From contig MVAQ01000177.1 in NCBI GenBank assembly GCA_014825775.1, forward strand, positions 1 through 45,750: a DNA stretch of 45,750 nucleotides, read 5' to 3'. The notes under the pieces were generated by a model, which did not search any database, had not been told where the DNA came from, and saw only the letters and a list, made by a program, of their open reading frames with translations. This DNA is from Krasilnikovozyma curviuscula (taxonomy: Eukaryota > Basidiomycota > Tremellomycetes > Cystofilobasidiales > Mrakiaceae). This document shows, piece after piece, positions 23,001 to 35,624 of the stretch. The first letter of the stretch is position 1. The number at the start of each line of letters is the position of its first letter. The position numbers and the translations under genes are program-made.

Positions 23001-26000
23001 CCGATTGGAGTACAACACGCCGATGAACTGCGGATCCATTACAAACAGTATCTCATTCAACTACACTTCTTCATCGACTTATCGAGGTTCCATCAGTATC
23101 CTCAACTCCAGCATTGTCTGCGACAACTTCACCGGTCCCACTAACGAACTGGTGTCTGGAGAAGAACCACCGTCTTTCTACTGGTCAGCGACTCTCCAAA
23201 ACGTTCCCGAGGGAATCATCCAACTCGCGGTGAATAATGCCTCAGCACTCAGCGCGACAAGGGGAAATACGCAATCTCGCGATCTCATCTTGTTCCGCCT
23301 AGGAATGTCTGAAAACCCAATGGTGTTTTCCTCCAATGACTATGACAGCTCCATCATCTCAACTTCATCGTCTGGGTATGTGATCACTCATGCTGCTGTG
23401 GGAGCTGACATGCTACGCTATTCGCTCGATTATGGGTCGAATTGGACGTCCTGGTCACCTTGGGTCACATCCACAATCATTCCTGCCTCTCAAATTCACA
23501 TTCAACCTTGGGCTGGCCAACATCTTTTGGTTGAGTACTGGTCCAAACTCACGACCTCAACTGTCAGGGTTCACGCAGACATCGATTACAATCTTGGTCA
23601 ACGACGAGTTCCGCAGTTCCACGCGAGAGGCGACTTCAACAACTGGGGGTTCGATGCTGGCATCAACTCCGAGTTCACCTCACAGAGAACTAGCAATGAT
23701 TGGTCTTTAAAGTTCTCAGCGAATTGGCCTGTCTCGATCCAGCTTAACACTCTGGCTTTCAACAACCACTTCTTTGGCGATAACGACGGAGATGGTATCC
23801 TCGATCGACAGCCACCAAACTCTCTCACCCCCAACTACCTCAACATATCGAGACCACCTTGGCCGTACGTCTCTTGGGAGGTCATCATCGACGACAAAAG
23901 TGGCGCGTGGTCTCTCTCACCAATTGGCCATGCTGGGGTATCAGCCATCATCTTCGCTCTTCTCTTGTTTATTCCACCATTCACAGCAGTTCTCTCGTGC
24001 TTCATATTCAAATGGAAGTTTTATGGGATCAGAATTAATGAATGGGGCACTGAGCCTGAGAAATCTCCCTTCTATCCTCAACTCATCGCCGCGCTCAAAA
24101 CAAGCCGCAATGGCATCTTCGACGCCCAAGCTCTCAAGGATACTCCTGTCATTGGATGGCCCGAGGATCCTCACAAGACTCGCAGGAAGGTCCTTATTGC
24201 GACTTTGGAGTACGAGGTTTTGGACTGGAAGCTGAAGGTTAAGATTGGTGGCTTGGGTGTGATGTCCAGCCTAATGGGTAAAGCTATGACCGATGTGGAC
24301 CTGGTTTGGGTAGTCCCCAAGGTGAAAGATTTGGACTACCCGACTGCAGATTACGCAGATCCTATTAGGGTTGTCATTTTTGGAGAAGAATATCTGATCG
24401 AGTGAGTGTCTGGTCCTGTCTGTCTTACAATTTTCGATGACATTCTTTTGACCGTAAAAATTACACTTTCTTCTACCTTAGAGTGGAGAATCACATCTTC
24501 GACAACATAACTTATGTCTTTCTGGACAGTCCAGTATTCAGAGCTCAAACAAAATCTGAGCCATACCCACCGCGCATGGACGACCTGCCGTCCGCGGTAT
24601 TCTACTCTGCCTGGAACCAAGCCATTGCTGAAACCATTCGCCGGCATCCTGTCATTGACATCGTAAGTATTATATCTAACCTCTCTTGAAATCATGACTG
24701 TGAGTGGAACGTATTCGCTAATCCTGGTGCTCTCGGCACTTTCACAGTACCACATTAACGATTACCACGGAGCTCTCGCACCTCTCTATCTTCTGCCAAA
24801 GATTGTACCAGTCTGTCTTTCTCTGCATAATGCAGAGTTCCAGGGTCTTTGGCCGCTGAGAACGAAAGAAGAGATGATCGAAGTTTGTGCTGCTTTCAAT
24901 GTCTCAAAGGAGGTGTGCACCAAAGTAAGTTTTTTCAATACAATCCATAAGGCTTACTCAACGACTCATGCTGATGTATATAATCTTCACACCAGTATGT
25001 ACAATTCGGTAACACTTTTAATTTGCTGCACGCTGCTGCCAGTTTCATATCTCATCATCAAAACTCGGTTGGTGTCGCTGGCGTCTCCGATAAATACGGC
25101 AAGCGTTCATGGGCTAGATATCCAGCTCTGTGGACCTTGCGTACAATTGAGTCACTGCCGAATGTGAGTCCTGTTCAAACCCTTGTGAGGTTTCCAGAGT
25201 TGGCAACTGACACTATTCTTCTCTGCACACAGCCTGATCCCTCGGATATCGCTGCTTTAGATGAGGAGCCTGTATCTATCGACAAAGTTATTGTTGATGT
25301 TGAGGCTGAAAAGGTGAGGATCCTTTGCTTCGTTCATCGGTGTTTTAGCGGTGGCAGACACTCAGAACCTTCTCTTGTCCTTCCAGGCTCGTCCTGAGAA
25401 CAAACGCCAAACTCAAGAATGGGCAGGTATCAAACAGGATCCTCAAGCTGAGCTATTCGTTTTCGTTGGTCGATGGTCAAAACAAAAAGGCGTTGACTTG
25501 ATCGCCGACGTCATGCCATCTTTGTTGGCGAAGAAACAAAGAATCCAGCTCATCTGCATTGGGCCAGTCATTGACTTGTATGGAAGATTTGCAGCAGACA
25601 AACTTGCGAGGCTGATGGAAATGTACCCTGAGCGAGTCTTTTCCAAGCCGGAGTTTACCTCCCTTCCTCCCTTCATCTTCTCTGGCGCCGACTTCGCCCT
25701 TATTCCATCCCGTGACGAGCCTTTTGGTCTGGTTGCTGTAGAGTTCGGAAGAAAGGGCGCTCTCGGTGTTGGATCCCGTTTAGGTGGACTTGGACTAATG
25801 CCTGGCTGGGTAAGCTCGTTTCCTTTTGATTGAAATCGATACTTACCAAGGTTTCACCTGCTTCACTCTAGTGGTTTCCCGTTGAGTCTGACTCAACAGT
25901 ACACTTAATGTCACAACTCACAAAGACTATCAAGCTCGCGCTGAAATCAACGGATGAAGAGCGCGCCATCCTCCGGGCCAGATCCGGAGTTCAGAGGTTT

Positions 26001-28537
26001 CCCGTCGTGGAATGGCGCCGAAAGACGGAGAACTTTCATCGTAAATCCATCAAAGCATCAAGAGCTTATGCGGGTGGAATGGCTTGGAGTGAAATCGACT
26101 ACGACGTTGCTCAACCCAAGCTTCCCTTAACCATTCGCTCCGGCTCGATGTCACTACATAAGACTCATCTTTCAGCTCCACACCTGAAATCTGATGGAGA
26201 AAACTCTATCCCGTTTTCTGTGTCTATCGGTGGGTCTCACAGTGGATCTCATAAATCGACACCTTCCATCTCCACCGCATCCAGCGACACGAGTCAAGGC
26301 GACGACGCGCTCACCGCCATCTACACCATCTACGCCGACTATGCTGGCCGCCAAGGGGACGGAGGTTTTGAAGACGAAGAAAACGAAAATGAATTAGGAG
26401 AAATTTTAACCTACGAGGATCTTTTGGACAGAGCCAACCAACAAGTTGCGGATCAATCAGTCAACTGGGCTCCTCTGCCTACAGCTCGCCATCCTCTTCA
26501 CAAGCCCTTTAACAAAAACTCAAGAGTTGCCAGTGTGAACTCTATTTCTACCATCATGGAAGCGAAGGGAGGGACATCTGCCTTGAACACGGCGGTCAAT
26601 GATGTAAGATGTTCACGCTTTAACTCGAGGTTGGTTGACGCGGTTCTACTAACTCGTATTCGTCAATCTCTTCTTCACAGTTCACTGATGCCAATGGAGA
26701 TGTATCTGAAGAGTTTAACAGACGGTTGAAGGGGCTATCTGCTGACAACTCTCAAGGAGAGCTCTGTATCGAGAAATTCCTGATCTCGAGTGAAAAGAAA
26801 CACTTTGCGCAGGTTAAAAGGGAGAAGATTCAGATCAGCACTGCCATACGGAACGACTACTCGGTATATACCTCTAGAAACAACTCTGTCATCTCCTTCC
26901 AACACGGCCACTCAAGGGCCAATTCCAGATCAAACTCTCCGGACCCCTTCTCAGGCAACACCCATACCCGAAACTCCACCGCAGCTTCCTCTTTCGTGGC
27001 TCCAATAGATAAACATCTCACCAGAATGCAGATTCTGATGCAGTACCAAGTCGGAAAATGGTCACTATACTGTTTGATCTTGAGTGCCGGCCAACTGCTG
27101 TCAGCTACATCATATCAGCTCACGTTGCTGTCTGGTGCCAACTACCAAAAGAGCTCAACCCTTTACACTCTCGGAGGTATTTTTCTGGTATCCTCATTTG
27201 TCTGGTATTATCTGTTCCGTTCCAAACCCTCTGTCTTGGTGCTGTCCACTCCTTGGTTATTCTTTGCCCTCGCGTTCTTCCTCATTCCCCTACCAGCAGT
27301 CGGTAACTTCAGCTTCATCACCAACACCTGGATCACCAATGTTGCCACTTGGTTCTACTCGGTTGCATCTGCTGCTGGATTTCTCTTCTTTGGATGCAAC
27401 TTTGGTGAAGAAGCAGGCGCTGCGACTGAAGTTTGGGCTTTCAGAGCCTGCATGGTACAGGGCCTGCAGCAACTCTGGGTGGCTGCTCTCTGGTACTGGG
27501 GAAACAGACTCAGTGCTAATGCTCCAGGAGTTCAGCAGCCTTGGTGGATTGCTATCATCATCTGGCCCATCGCAGCTGTTTGCTTTGGATTCTTCTTTTG
27601 CTTGCGATTCGGACTTCCAGATTACTACAAGCAGGCTCCACCGGCAGTACCCAACTTCTTTCGAACTCTTTTCAGACGAAAACTTGTGGTTTGGTAAGTT
27701 TATTCGTCCAAAGAAGTGTTTATCGCCTTCATCGCATTGACTTCTTCTTGATTGCACGACAGGTTCTTATTCTCGCAAATATTGCAGAATTATTGGCTCT
27801 CTGGTCCCTATGGTCGATCATGGTCGTTTTTATGGGAGAACAATAAGATTCCATCCTGGGGTACTCTCATCCTCGTTCTCGTTTTCTTCGTGGGTGTTTG
27901 GGCATTGTTGCTTGGAGCTCTCACCCACCTCTCCAAGACACACTCATGGGTACTCTGTGTCTTTGCTGTCGGTCTTGGATGTCCAAAGTGGGGACAGATG
28001 TTTTGGGGGACTAGTTCTGTGGCTTTGTACATTCCATGGGCAGGGGTGAGTCTCACCCTCTTCATAGTTCTTGGGCACGTCGTTTACCTTGCCTGTATTT
28101 GAACGTCGCAGGCTGCTGGACCATATGTTTCTACGTCACTGTGGCTATGGCTTGGAGTCTTAGATGCTGTCCAAGGTGTTGGTCTCGGCATGATACTTTT
28201 GCAGACGCTTTCCAGACTCCATGTATGCGCTGCGCTCGCTCTGAGTCAAGTCATTGGCACAAGTGAGTGTCATAAACTGCGTCCTTCATTTTTCATGAAA
28301 CTTGACTCTTTTTTCTCTTTATCATCAGCCGTAACGATGATTGCTAGACGCACTGCCCCAAACGCTATTGGCCCTGGACCTGTGTTCCCAAACCCTGCTC
28401 TCTGGTCCTTCAGTGACGGCATGAAAGCATCTACTGTCATCAATAACGGAACTTTCTGGGGCGCTCTGCTATGTCAAGTAGTGATTGCCATAGGTTACTT
28501 CTGGTTCTACAGACGCGAAACACTTTCACGACCTTGA
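20072..28537 (+). CDS. AGS1: Cell-wall alpha-1,3-glucan synthase, 2362 aa
   Basis: Twenty exons join in frame: 20072-20317, 20428-20472, 20542-20834, 20917-21019, 21095-21115, 21187-21302, 21359-21637, 21703-21993, 22067-22730, 22789-24401, 24482-24662, 24748-24924, 24996-25163, 25233-25313, 25387-25809, 25872-26603, 26681-27693, 27763-28045, 28112-28262, 28329-28537. The enzyme polymerises cell-wall alpha-1,3-glucan at the plasma membrane. Order: signal peptide ([14 protein letters not shown]); extracellular GH13 amylase-like domain with nucleophile in DAVRIDKA near 317 and acid in SGEIPN near 353; a carbohydrate-binding-like [10 protein letters not shown] segment; a membrane span near 1070 ([14 protein letters not shown]); an intracellular glycogen-synthase-like GT5 domain ([53 protein letters not shown]); and many C-terminal spans to [11 protein letters not shown]. 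Exon 3 uses a GTTCGT donor. The gene appears intact and of normal family length. Confidence 0.96.
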
Positions 28538-28967
28538 ACGATGCTCATATCATTAAAACTGTGCGCTAGCCGCAGAATACGTTCGCACTATATTTTGGAT
28601 CAATATGTACTTCGTCAGACCAGATTCTAACACTGTATCCGTACATGCAACGTAAATTTCTCGTACCATTTGTCGTTAGCAAGTTGGATGATCTCTCGGG
28701 TTCAGCCTTTCGAAAAGCCAAATCGATCGACGCTTTGATAGAGCCGAAAGTTCGTTTTCAGTATTGGCCTAAAAGGGTGAAATATGAAAATAAAACGGAG
28801 GTCTAGAGAACAAAGTACAAACAGCAATCATACCGAGCGTGATCTCCTGCGAACCGAAAAAAATGTAGAATCCTAAGTCCAGCATGTTATATACACTTCG
28901 CCCCCCTTTTGATACATGGCTTTACCAGAAGTACTACCGTCCTAATCTCATGAATTCTGATCGATGA
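28538..28967. other. Convergent 3' intergenic region
   Basis: 430 bp lie between the stops of the plus-strand glucan synthase and the minus-strand GPI-protein gene. An AATAAA-like poly(A) signal (GAAAATAAAAC) lies near 28787. No gene is seen. Confidence 0.5.
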
Positions 28968-30069
28968 TCACAGCAAAAACTTGAAACCAACTACGACTCC
29001 AACGATGGCACTGAGAAGTGAGAGGAGCGGAAGTGGACCAGAAGTAGAAGTAAAGGCCGATGATCTAGCAGTTGCTGAAGATGTTGTTGCTGCTGCGCCT
29101 ATGATGGAATTACTAATGGAGTGTTGTGCGGCCATTGTCAACGGACGCACTTAAACAAACGACTATATTCATTTGACTTACTAGGTGGATAATCCGAGAA
29201 CTGTACCTTGAGCTAGTGTTGTTGGGTTTGGAGTCGAAGTGGCAGCGAAACTCTAGAGCAAAAGGGTGAGGTTCATGCCGAACGAGGTCGCCACAGAGAC
29301 GACACGGCCTACTCACAGGAACGAAGACAGAGGTTCTGACAACCGTCGCACCAGCCGCATTTGTGGTTGTGAATTGGAACGTAGTACTGACGACTGATAT
29401 TGAAACATTACTTCAGATCTCGGCCAGTTTCGAAGGCCAAGCCTGACTCACCAGTATCTGCAGAAGTGAAAAGCTGACCCCCGAGCTGCTGAGTTGGTGT
29501 TGTCGCTGTACCTGTCGTAACGGGTGTTGTCACTGCCCCTGAAAGGGTCGACCTGCAAGAGCGAGTAATGGGCATCCAATAGTGGGACCGGTGGGAGTGC
29601 GAGAGAAATCGTAAGTTGGTCTCCTCCTCACTTCACGTCAAGAAAACTGAATACAATGGACACGTACTCGGTGAGAATAAACGTTAATCCAGCTGCATTG
29701 GTCGACTTAGATATCAGGACACTGAGAAAAAAAAAAAAGGGAAAACAGGAGTATGGGGAGTCAGCTTAGGGATGACTGCTAGTAGGGCTCCAGTAGTTCA
29801 ACTCACGTATCTCCATCCCTGTGAAGAGTCCCAAATGAAAAGTAGGAGGTCAGCAGCAGTACTTTGCAAGTGTTCAGTGCAGCTGGAAATACAAACGTAA
29901 ACTACAGAGCAAAGCAGGGAAAAGGACCAGGTGAGCGACCGTTGGCCGTGTTTTTTCAATTGTAGGAAAGTGAGGCAGCAAGACTCACAGGTAATGTCGA
30001 GGTAAACAGAGCGGCTTGTACTGCGAGGGCTGCAACCAGAGGTAGAAGTAGAGCTTTGAGAATCACCAT
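28968..30069 (-). CDS. Secreted Ser/Thr-rich protein, probably GPI-anchored, 207 aa
   Basis: Seven exons on the minus strand give about 207 aa, beginning MVILKALLLPLVAALAVQA, a clear signal peptide. Exon 1 is 30069-29989, exon 2 29901-29807 and exon 3 29721-29668. The middle is Thr/Ser/Ala-rich (TTPVTTGTATTPTQQ). The C-terminus has a small-residue region (FTSTSG) followed by a hydrophobic tail LLSLLSAIVGVVVGFKFLL that ends the protein, the layout of a GPI-anchor signal. The exon 2 acceptor is the first CTGTAG; a second AG (TTTCCAG) breaks the frame. It is a candidate cell-wall or membrane mannoprotein. No enzymatic motif is seen. It sits next to the glucan synthase, but convergent orientation gives no direct evidence of co-regulation. 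A T-run precedes the exon 3 acceptor. Confidence 0.78.
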
Positions 30070-30263
30070 ATCCAATCTCCACCGTTGGGTAAGAGGCCAC
30101 TAGCTCTCGCCCTCGCGCAACTGAACCAAGGGCACGAGGGGTGCGCCACATGGAAGCTCAGAAAATGCGTTCCGAGATGACTCGAGATGAAGAGCCATTA
30201 TTAAAGGTGCTTGGAGACATGTACATTTCTTGCGTGTGTTCGTTGAAATATTAATTTTATCAT

Positions 30264-31167
30264 TTACTGCTTCTCTGCCGATGCTGCTCCTTCTAAATCT
30301 GCTGCTGATGCCTCAGGGTGATATGCAATCTTCTGGGTATTCCTCCTTCGATCAAGAGACTGGCGAAAGTTAATAACAAGAACAGGTAATGTATATCAGT
30401 GTCTTGATGAAGAGCGTGAAGTGCGAAATCAAAACGTACGCGCAGTTCATCCATGGAGATCACCAAATCATCAACCTCGTTGTCCTGGGGCACTTCTCTC
30501 CAGGACTCCTTGAACCCCTTCCTCAGCCGTATCGATTGTGAGCCCCACTTGGTGTTGGTTCCTACACACCATGCAGACACAAACTGTCAGTCAATTGCCA
30601 ATGATTCTGTGAAGCTGAGACGCACCATTCCACGTCAAAACTCCCCAAGCTCTGCCTGTTGCTCTCCATGTCGTGTTCGCATGCTGCTCGAGCTCATCCA
30701 GCGAGCCCTCAGCAGGAATATGCGCCGGCGGCGTCACATACTCCCCTGTGGAGAAGAGGAAGCAATGAGTAAGCATAGTCGAACAAGGGATTTATCTTTC
30801 AATACAGAGAAAAAGAAATTCTACGACAGAAGGAGCGCTACTTACAACCATTCACTCGATCTTCCTTCCTCTTCGCCTTGGTATCCTCGACGACAAACTG
30901 CCTACGCTTGTCACTCTCTACCAGCCTCAAATTCGACGATGTTATCGTGTAATAGCAGTTGGTTCTTCCCTTCATTATCCATGAGATTGGAGCTACTCGA
31001 TATCCCAAACCATCGTGAGGCAGGGAACTACGAATTCGTAGCGAGAAAAAATCAACGAGGGAAAAAAAGGTGAACATTCGGTGGGCTCAGATTGGAAGAA
31101 ACATAAATATGGTAAAGACTTACGACAGCAATCTGGGCAGGTTTTTACCTACAATTGGCTTTCTCAT
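30264..31167 (-). CDS. Mitochondrial small-subunit ribosomal protein mS34, 187 aa
   Basis: Five exons (31167-31124, 31027-30846, 30745-30626, 30561-30440, 30359-30264) keep frame to 187 aa. The match to the metazoan MRPS34 family is by pattern: LPRLLSSLPHDGLGYRV aligns with the LLGRLP.FGLGR.V segment, CYYTIT with the CYWRLT strand, then GRAWGVLTWNG with GKAWGILTFKG, and SWREVP with DWRLVP. The protein should be a structural component of the mitochondrial ribosome. The final exon (SLDRRRNTQKIAYHPEAS) is reached through a GTACGT donor and ends at TAA 30264-30266; without this splice the C-terminus is wrong. A GTGCGT donor ends exon 3. No strong presequence is evident beyond the basic start MRKPIVGKNLPR. 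The same-strand RecQ gene ends 255 bp upstream. Confidence 0.82.
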
Positions 31168-31422
31168 TGTGATTTGTGACGTTTGGAAGCAGGCGTCCTC
31201 TTGTTAATCGCACAATCCATGGTCATTAGGCAAAGTGGCGAAACGGTTCGTTCTTTCTAGTCTGACATTTGGTACTGGTACTACTCATTCTCGAGTATAA
31301 CAAAAGGAGGTGGCTACAGAAAGAAGCTTACGATTAATCCACGAATTAATGGTGGAATTCTTCCTAACGTAAACAAAACAACATAGATATCACCACCAAC
31401 CTTGACCGCTCATGGATGATCG
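31168..31422. other. Short intergenic spacer
   Basis: 255 bp between the RecQ1 stop and the mS34 start on the same strand. It must hold the RecQ1 3' end and mS34 promoter elements; no other feature is seen. Confidence 0.5.
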
Positions 31423-34400
31423 TTAATAGATCTCTATAATATCTTTATCATTAAAAACAAGCTTGGAGGCAGCCCTTGTGCCTGAAGTGGATGTGCTGCT
31501 GCTTTTCCTGCCCGCCTCACCGCCGTCAACCTTCACTTCCCAACCTGCCTCTGCTACTTCCCACGCATCGTTATCTTCATCTTCGTCTTCATTCCAGCCA
31601 AAGAATAGTGGGCTCTTTTGTTCACTGTTGCTGTCGTGCTGCGACTTTTTGGCGAGTGGTAAATATTCTCCTGGGTCGTCGGCAGGTTGAGGGATTGACT
31701 GACGTGTCTTCTTCCTTGGCCGCCTGAGGTCGACGTCACTGTCTTCGATGTCATCTTCCTCTTCCTGACCAGGATCACCCTCATCTTCGTCATCTGAGAA
31801 GTAGTTTAAGTCTATGATCTCTCCTTCATTATCTTCTTCCTCTACCTTCTCCGCTTTATCTTTACCTTTGCCTCCGACTGCGACTTTAGATTTTCGGGCA
31901 GGTGGTACTGATGCTAAATCTGCGTTGTATGTATTCTTGGTAGATTTCGATATTTTGGCTCGTTTCACAGGCTTTAAAAACGCGCATTTGATTGCTGAAC
32001 TAACTTGACCAGACTGGACTTGAGCTTGAGACAGACGCGATAGTCGAAGGGCACCTGGGCCAAGAGAGACGTAAACGTTGATTGTATCTTTTAAGTGAAA
32101 TTAAAAAAAAAAAAAAAAAAAAGTGTCAGCGAAGGATACGAGTGTAGGGGAAACTTGCCTCACATGACGAAGCAGCATATTCTTCCTGAAGGTAATTATG
32201 AAGGAGTAAGTGTACAATGAGGTACTCCACTTCCTAATATTCAGAAAGAAAGAAATGAGAGAGATGTGTGTAAAGTTGAGCTGAAAGAGAAGACAGCAGA
32301 CCTACAATCTTTGACAACGTTATTTTCCCTCCGCAAAGCTCATCTAAATTCAGTGTACTCTTCTCTCCAGCCATGCTCATTTTCTTCCTTTTGGGCTGCT
32401 TTGTGACACCAAACGTGCCCCCCTTCCCACCTCGAGATAGGTCTGTAAGACTGCTGATTGTAACTCTGCCATCTTCACGGGCAATCTCTCCGACGATCTT
32501 CAAAATCTTCCATGCTTCCAAAGTGACATCCCTCTCTATTACAGAATTCGGTTCACGCGTACAATTGTCGCAATGGCCACATATAGAGTCGTCAATTGTA
32601 GAGTTTGCGCCGGACCAGGACGTTGAGGGAAGACTGGCTGATGTACTGGAAGCAAAGAAGGAGTAAGAAACTTACAAACGTCGCGAAAGGCTTATAGGGA
32701 ATAACTGAGACACTTACTTGAAATATTTTCCAAACAATTTCTTCCTACAGCTCGTCTTGTCTTGTGCAAATTCTAGCATATCCCGCAGTTTGTAGCTGCC
32801 TTCCTGATCACCAGCTGTCAGACTTGACATTCGTGTGGCATCCTGAGGTCGATACCAAAGTATACAAGAAGCATCTTTTCCGTCTCTTCCTGCTCGACCA
32901 GTTTCTTGATAGAAGCCGTCTAGCGACTTTGAAATTGAGTGGTGCATCACATAGCGAAGATCTGGTTTGTCAATTCCAAGACCAAAGCTGACACAAAGAC
33001 AGAAATCGAAGCACATCAGTGCCACACAAGATATATCGTAGAGTGATGTCAGTAAAGTTGGCTCACGCAATGGTAGCAACCACCACTCGGATTTTACCTT
33101 CTCTCCATCTCAAATGTAACCTTTGCTTGTGGCCATCATCTTTGTCTGCGTGGTATACATCTGCTTTGATGACACCCCCTGATTCATCTCTTAAGCCTTC
33201 AGCTACTGCCTCGGTATCCTAGGAGATGTTGATGGAAAGTAAGCAAAGACAACAAAGATATACTGGGTTGGTTTTGCTTGCTTACCTTCTTTGACAGACA
33301 ATAAATGATGCCACTAGGTGCCAAAGATGATTTGAAGTTAGTGCAGACATTCAATTCCTATGATGAGACATACAGAACGGGATACGACCCACCTATCCGC
33401 TCGATGGTGTTGAAGGATGTAAGCTAAGAAATGAAGAGTCGAAAATATCAGGGTAATTTCGCTCCTCGATGTGCAAGACCACCTATATAGAATAAAATTT
33501 TACGGACCGGACATAGATGCAATCACCTCCTTCGCTGCAGCAGGCTTTTCCAAAACTTGGTAATGTAGATTCTTCCTGTACAGCGGTGAGGTGAAGAAAA
33601 CTGTTCCTCTTGATTCAGCTGCTTCTGATGGAGTTGTTCGGCCTAAATTGAGAATGTTCAGTAGATCTGGCAGCACTTTTCGAGAACAAGTTGCTGTAAC
33701 CGCAGTAATAGGAACTGTAGGAAACAGCTTTTTCATCATCTATTGGAAACAAGAAACAGGGTGAGGACTGAAATAAGAAAACAATAACAAGGAAGTAACT
33801 GACAGATAGCTTTTTGTAATCAGGTCGGTAGTCATGTCCCATCTGCGAGACGCAATGTGCCTCATCAATCACAATCCGAGCCAAAAGTCCCTTCTTGTAC
33901 ATCTTCTGCAGCAGGGCCAGAAAGCTTTTGCTTTTGGACACCTTTTCAGGAGTGACATAGACGATTTTGATTGGTTTTTCACCATCATCATTGTTGTCGT
34001 AGCCTCCAAAGTCTTCAGGGGCTTGACTCAGCTTCTGGAAGTACTCTCGTTCGACAGTTTTAGAAGTTATGCCAGATAGTTGAATAGCCTCGATACCAGC
34101 GTCGCGTAGATGAAAGATTTGATCACTCATTAATGAGAGTAGAGGCGACACCTTTTTGTAAAGAACAAAATGCAGCTTAAATTAGCGAATGTTTCGAGAT
34201 GAAAGAGCGATGTTGAACTTACAACAATAGTAGTTCCGCGAGAGAGCAAAGCCGGTAGTTGATATGTGAGACTCTTTCCACCACCAGCTAAACCGAAGTA
34301 AATATCCGTGTTTGTGAGATGTATTGAGGTGATGTCAATTTAAGAGCACATGACACCCACTAGGCATGATTGAGACGATATCTCGGCCTTCCATCGCAGC

Positions 34401-35085
34401 ATTACACACTCCTTCCTGGCAAAACCTGAACTCTTTGATTCCGAAGATTGCATTCATTGTTCGTTTCATTTGAGTAGACCATTCAAATTCAGCGGTGGTG
34501 TAATCAATGATGCCAGGCGCAGCTGCACTATTTGCACCGTTTCCGTGAGAGTGGGAATGACTATATGTTATACCAATACCAGAAGCAAGAGACTGTAGCT
34601 GAACTTCGACGAGGGTCTTGTCGTTGAGCACTTTTGATCGCAACATCCGGAGCTCGTTGATCTGATCGTCGATTCCCCTGAGCTGCGGGAATTGAATCAT
34701 CGAAGAATTCAATAAAACGAGTCCAAGAAAAAAGAGATCTAACAGCAAGTTGACAAGAGCTCACTTCGTCATCCAACCTTAACAACTTGGCGTTGAGCTC
34801 CTGCTTCAACAAGTGGCTTCGCTGGTTGCTGTTCGAAACGGATTGCCGAACCCTGCGTTCCTTGTCGTGGTCCGCACCGTTCTCCTCCTCGTCATCATCT
34901 TCAATGACAAATATCTCCCTTTTAGTTTTCTTGTTGGATGGGGCTGTTTGGGTGTTGCTGCTAGGAGAAAGGACGCCTGACGCCGTACCGTTGGCCGTCG
35001 TTGTGGCCCAGTCGTTGGATACCTTCGACACAATTTTCTCCACAGGGCGGTTGAGAGGCTTTCTGCTACTACTGCTGCTTGACAT
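31423..35085 (-). CDS. RecQ-family ATP-dependent DNA helicase, RECQL/RecQ1 type, 947 aa
   Basis: Twelve exons (35085-34765, 34682-34361, 34287-34223, 34151-33804, 33739-33508, 33423-33393, 33313-33286, 33218-33067, 32987-32718, 32645-32306, 32233-32164, 32087-31423) keep frame. It is a 3'-5' DNA helicase expected in nuclear repair. The heptad-like N-terminal segment GIDDQINELRMLRSKVL before the helicase core is typical of RECQL1 rather than BLM/Sgs1. Motifs: FRFCQEGV (motif 0), MPTGGGKSLTYQLPA (I), DEAHCVSQMGHDYRPDY (II and aromatic loop), AVTATCS (III), SGIIYCLSKK (IV), FGLGIDKPDLRYVMHHS (V), YQETGRAGRDG (VI). The Zn site is SCRKKL...CGHCDNC and the RQC-like region contains VYVSLGPGAL. The aromatic-loop Trp is Met here. 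Acidic tails carry SIM-like IFVIEDDDEEE (N) and EIIDLNYFSDDEDEG (C). Intron 11 contains a 21-base A run on the plus strand. Confidence 0.92.
32102..32122. repeat. Poly(A)/poly(T) homopolymer tract inside a RecQ1 intron
   Basis: A run of about 21 A on the plus strand (T on the coding strand) lies in the intron 32088-32163, upstream of the acceptor. On the coding strand it forms a very long polypyrimidine tract. Confidence 0.9.
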
Positions 35086-35624
35086 CTTGAAGGTATCAAT
35101 AACCTATTAACCTGCAGTCATCGTCGTGCTGACGGGGTGAAAGGATGGAAAGCTGCAAAAGTATGCTGGCTGCTCTGTGCTCATCGTTGCGAAGTTCCAT
35201 TCATTAGCGAGACTGGCTTGGCTCTTGATTTAAAAAGGATTAGTGGACTTACTGGCAGACGATGTGGGGGCACTTCAGGCCTCTCACTAAGAGAATGCTG
35301 TTGGACGCGCCTTCGCGCAGTGATGCCTTTTCGTAATGAGGAATTATTTTTGGTGGATTTGCCTTGTATCAGTGGATCTGTTTTCTCACTTGATTAGTCT
35401 ATTAAACTGGTGTCCCTTGAGAATTAGGATCACAGCCAACCGCCTGTGGAATCCACCTTGCCGATTCATTTCCTCAGATTACCGTCCTGCCCCCGTCTTC
35501 CTGTAACAACGACCAGGCCCCCACCCCCCAAAAGACATTACCAAGACTAGCAGTAGGCAGTGGACTAATAGACATTAGAAGGAGGGGCGAGATAGCAGAC
35601 TGCGTCGTCCTTCGAAGGTTCACT
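35086..35624. promoter_or_regulatory. Divergent promoter region of RecQ1 helicase and UBR1
   Basis: The two start codons face away from each other across 539 bp, so this interval should contain both promoters. No canonical TATA at a fixed distance from either ATG is obvious. No open frame here is supported. Confidence 0.6.
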
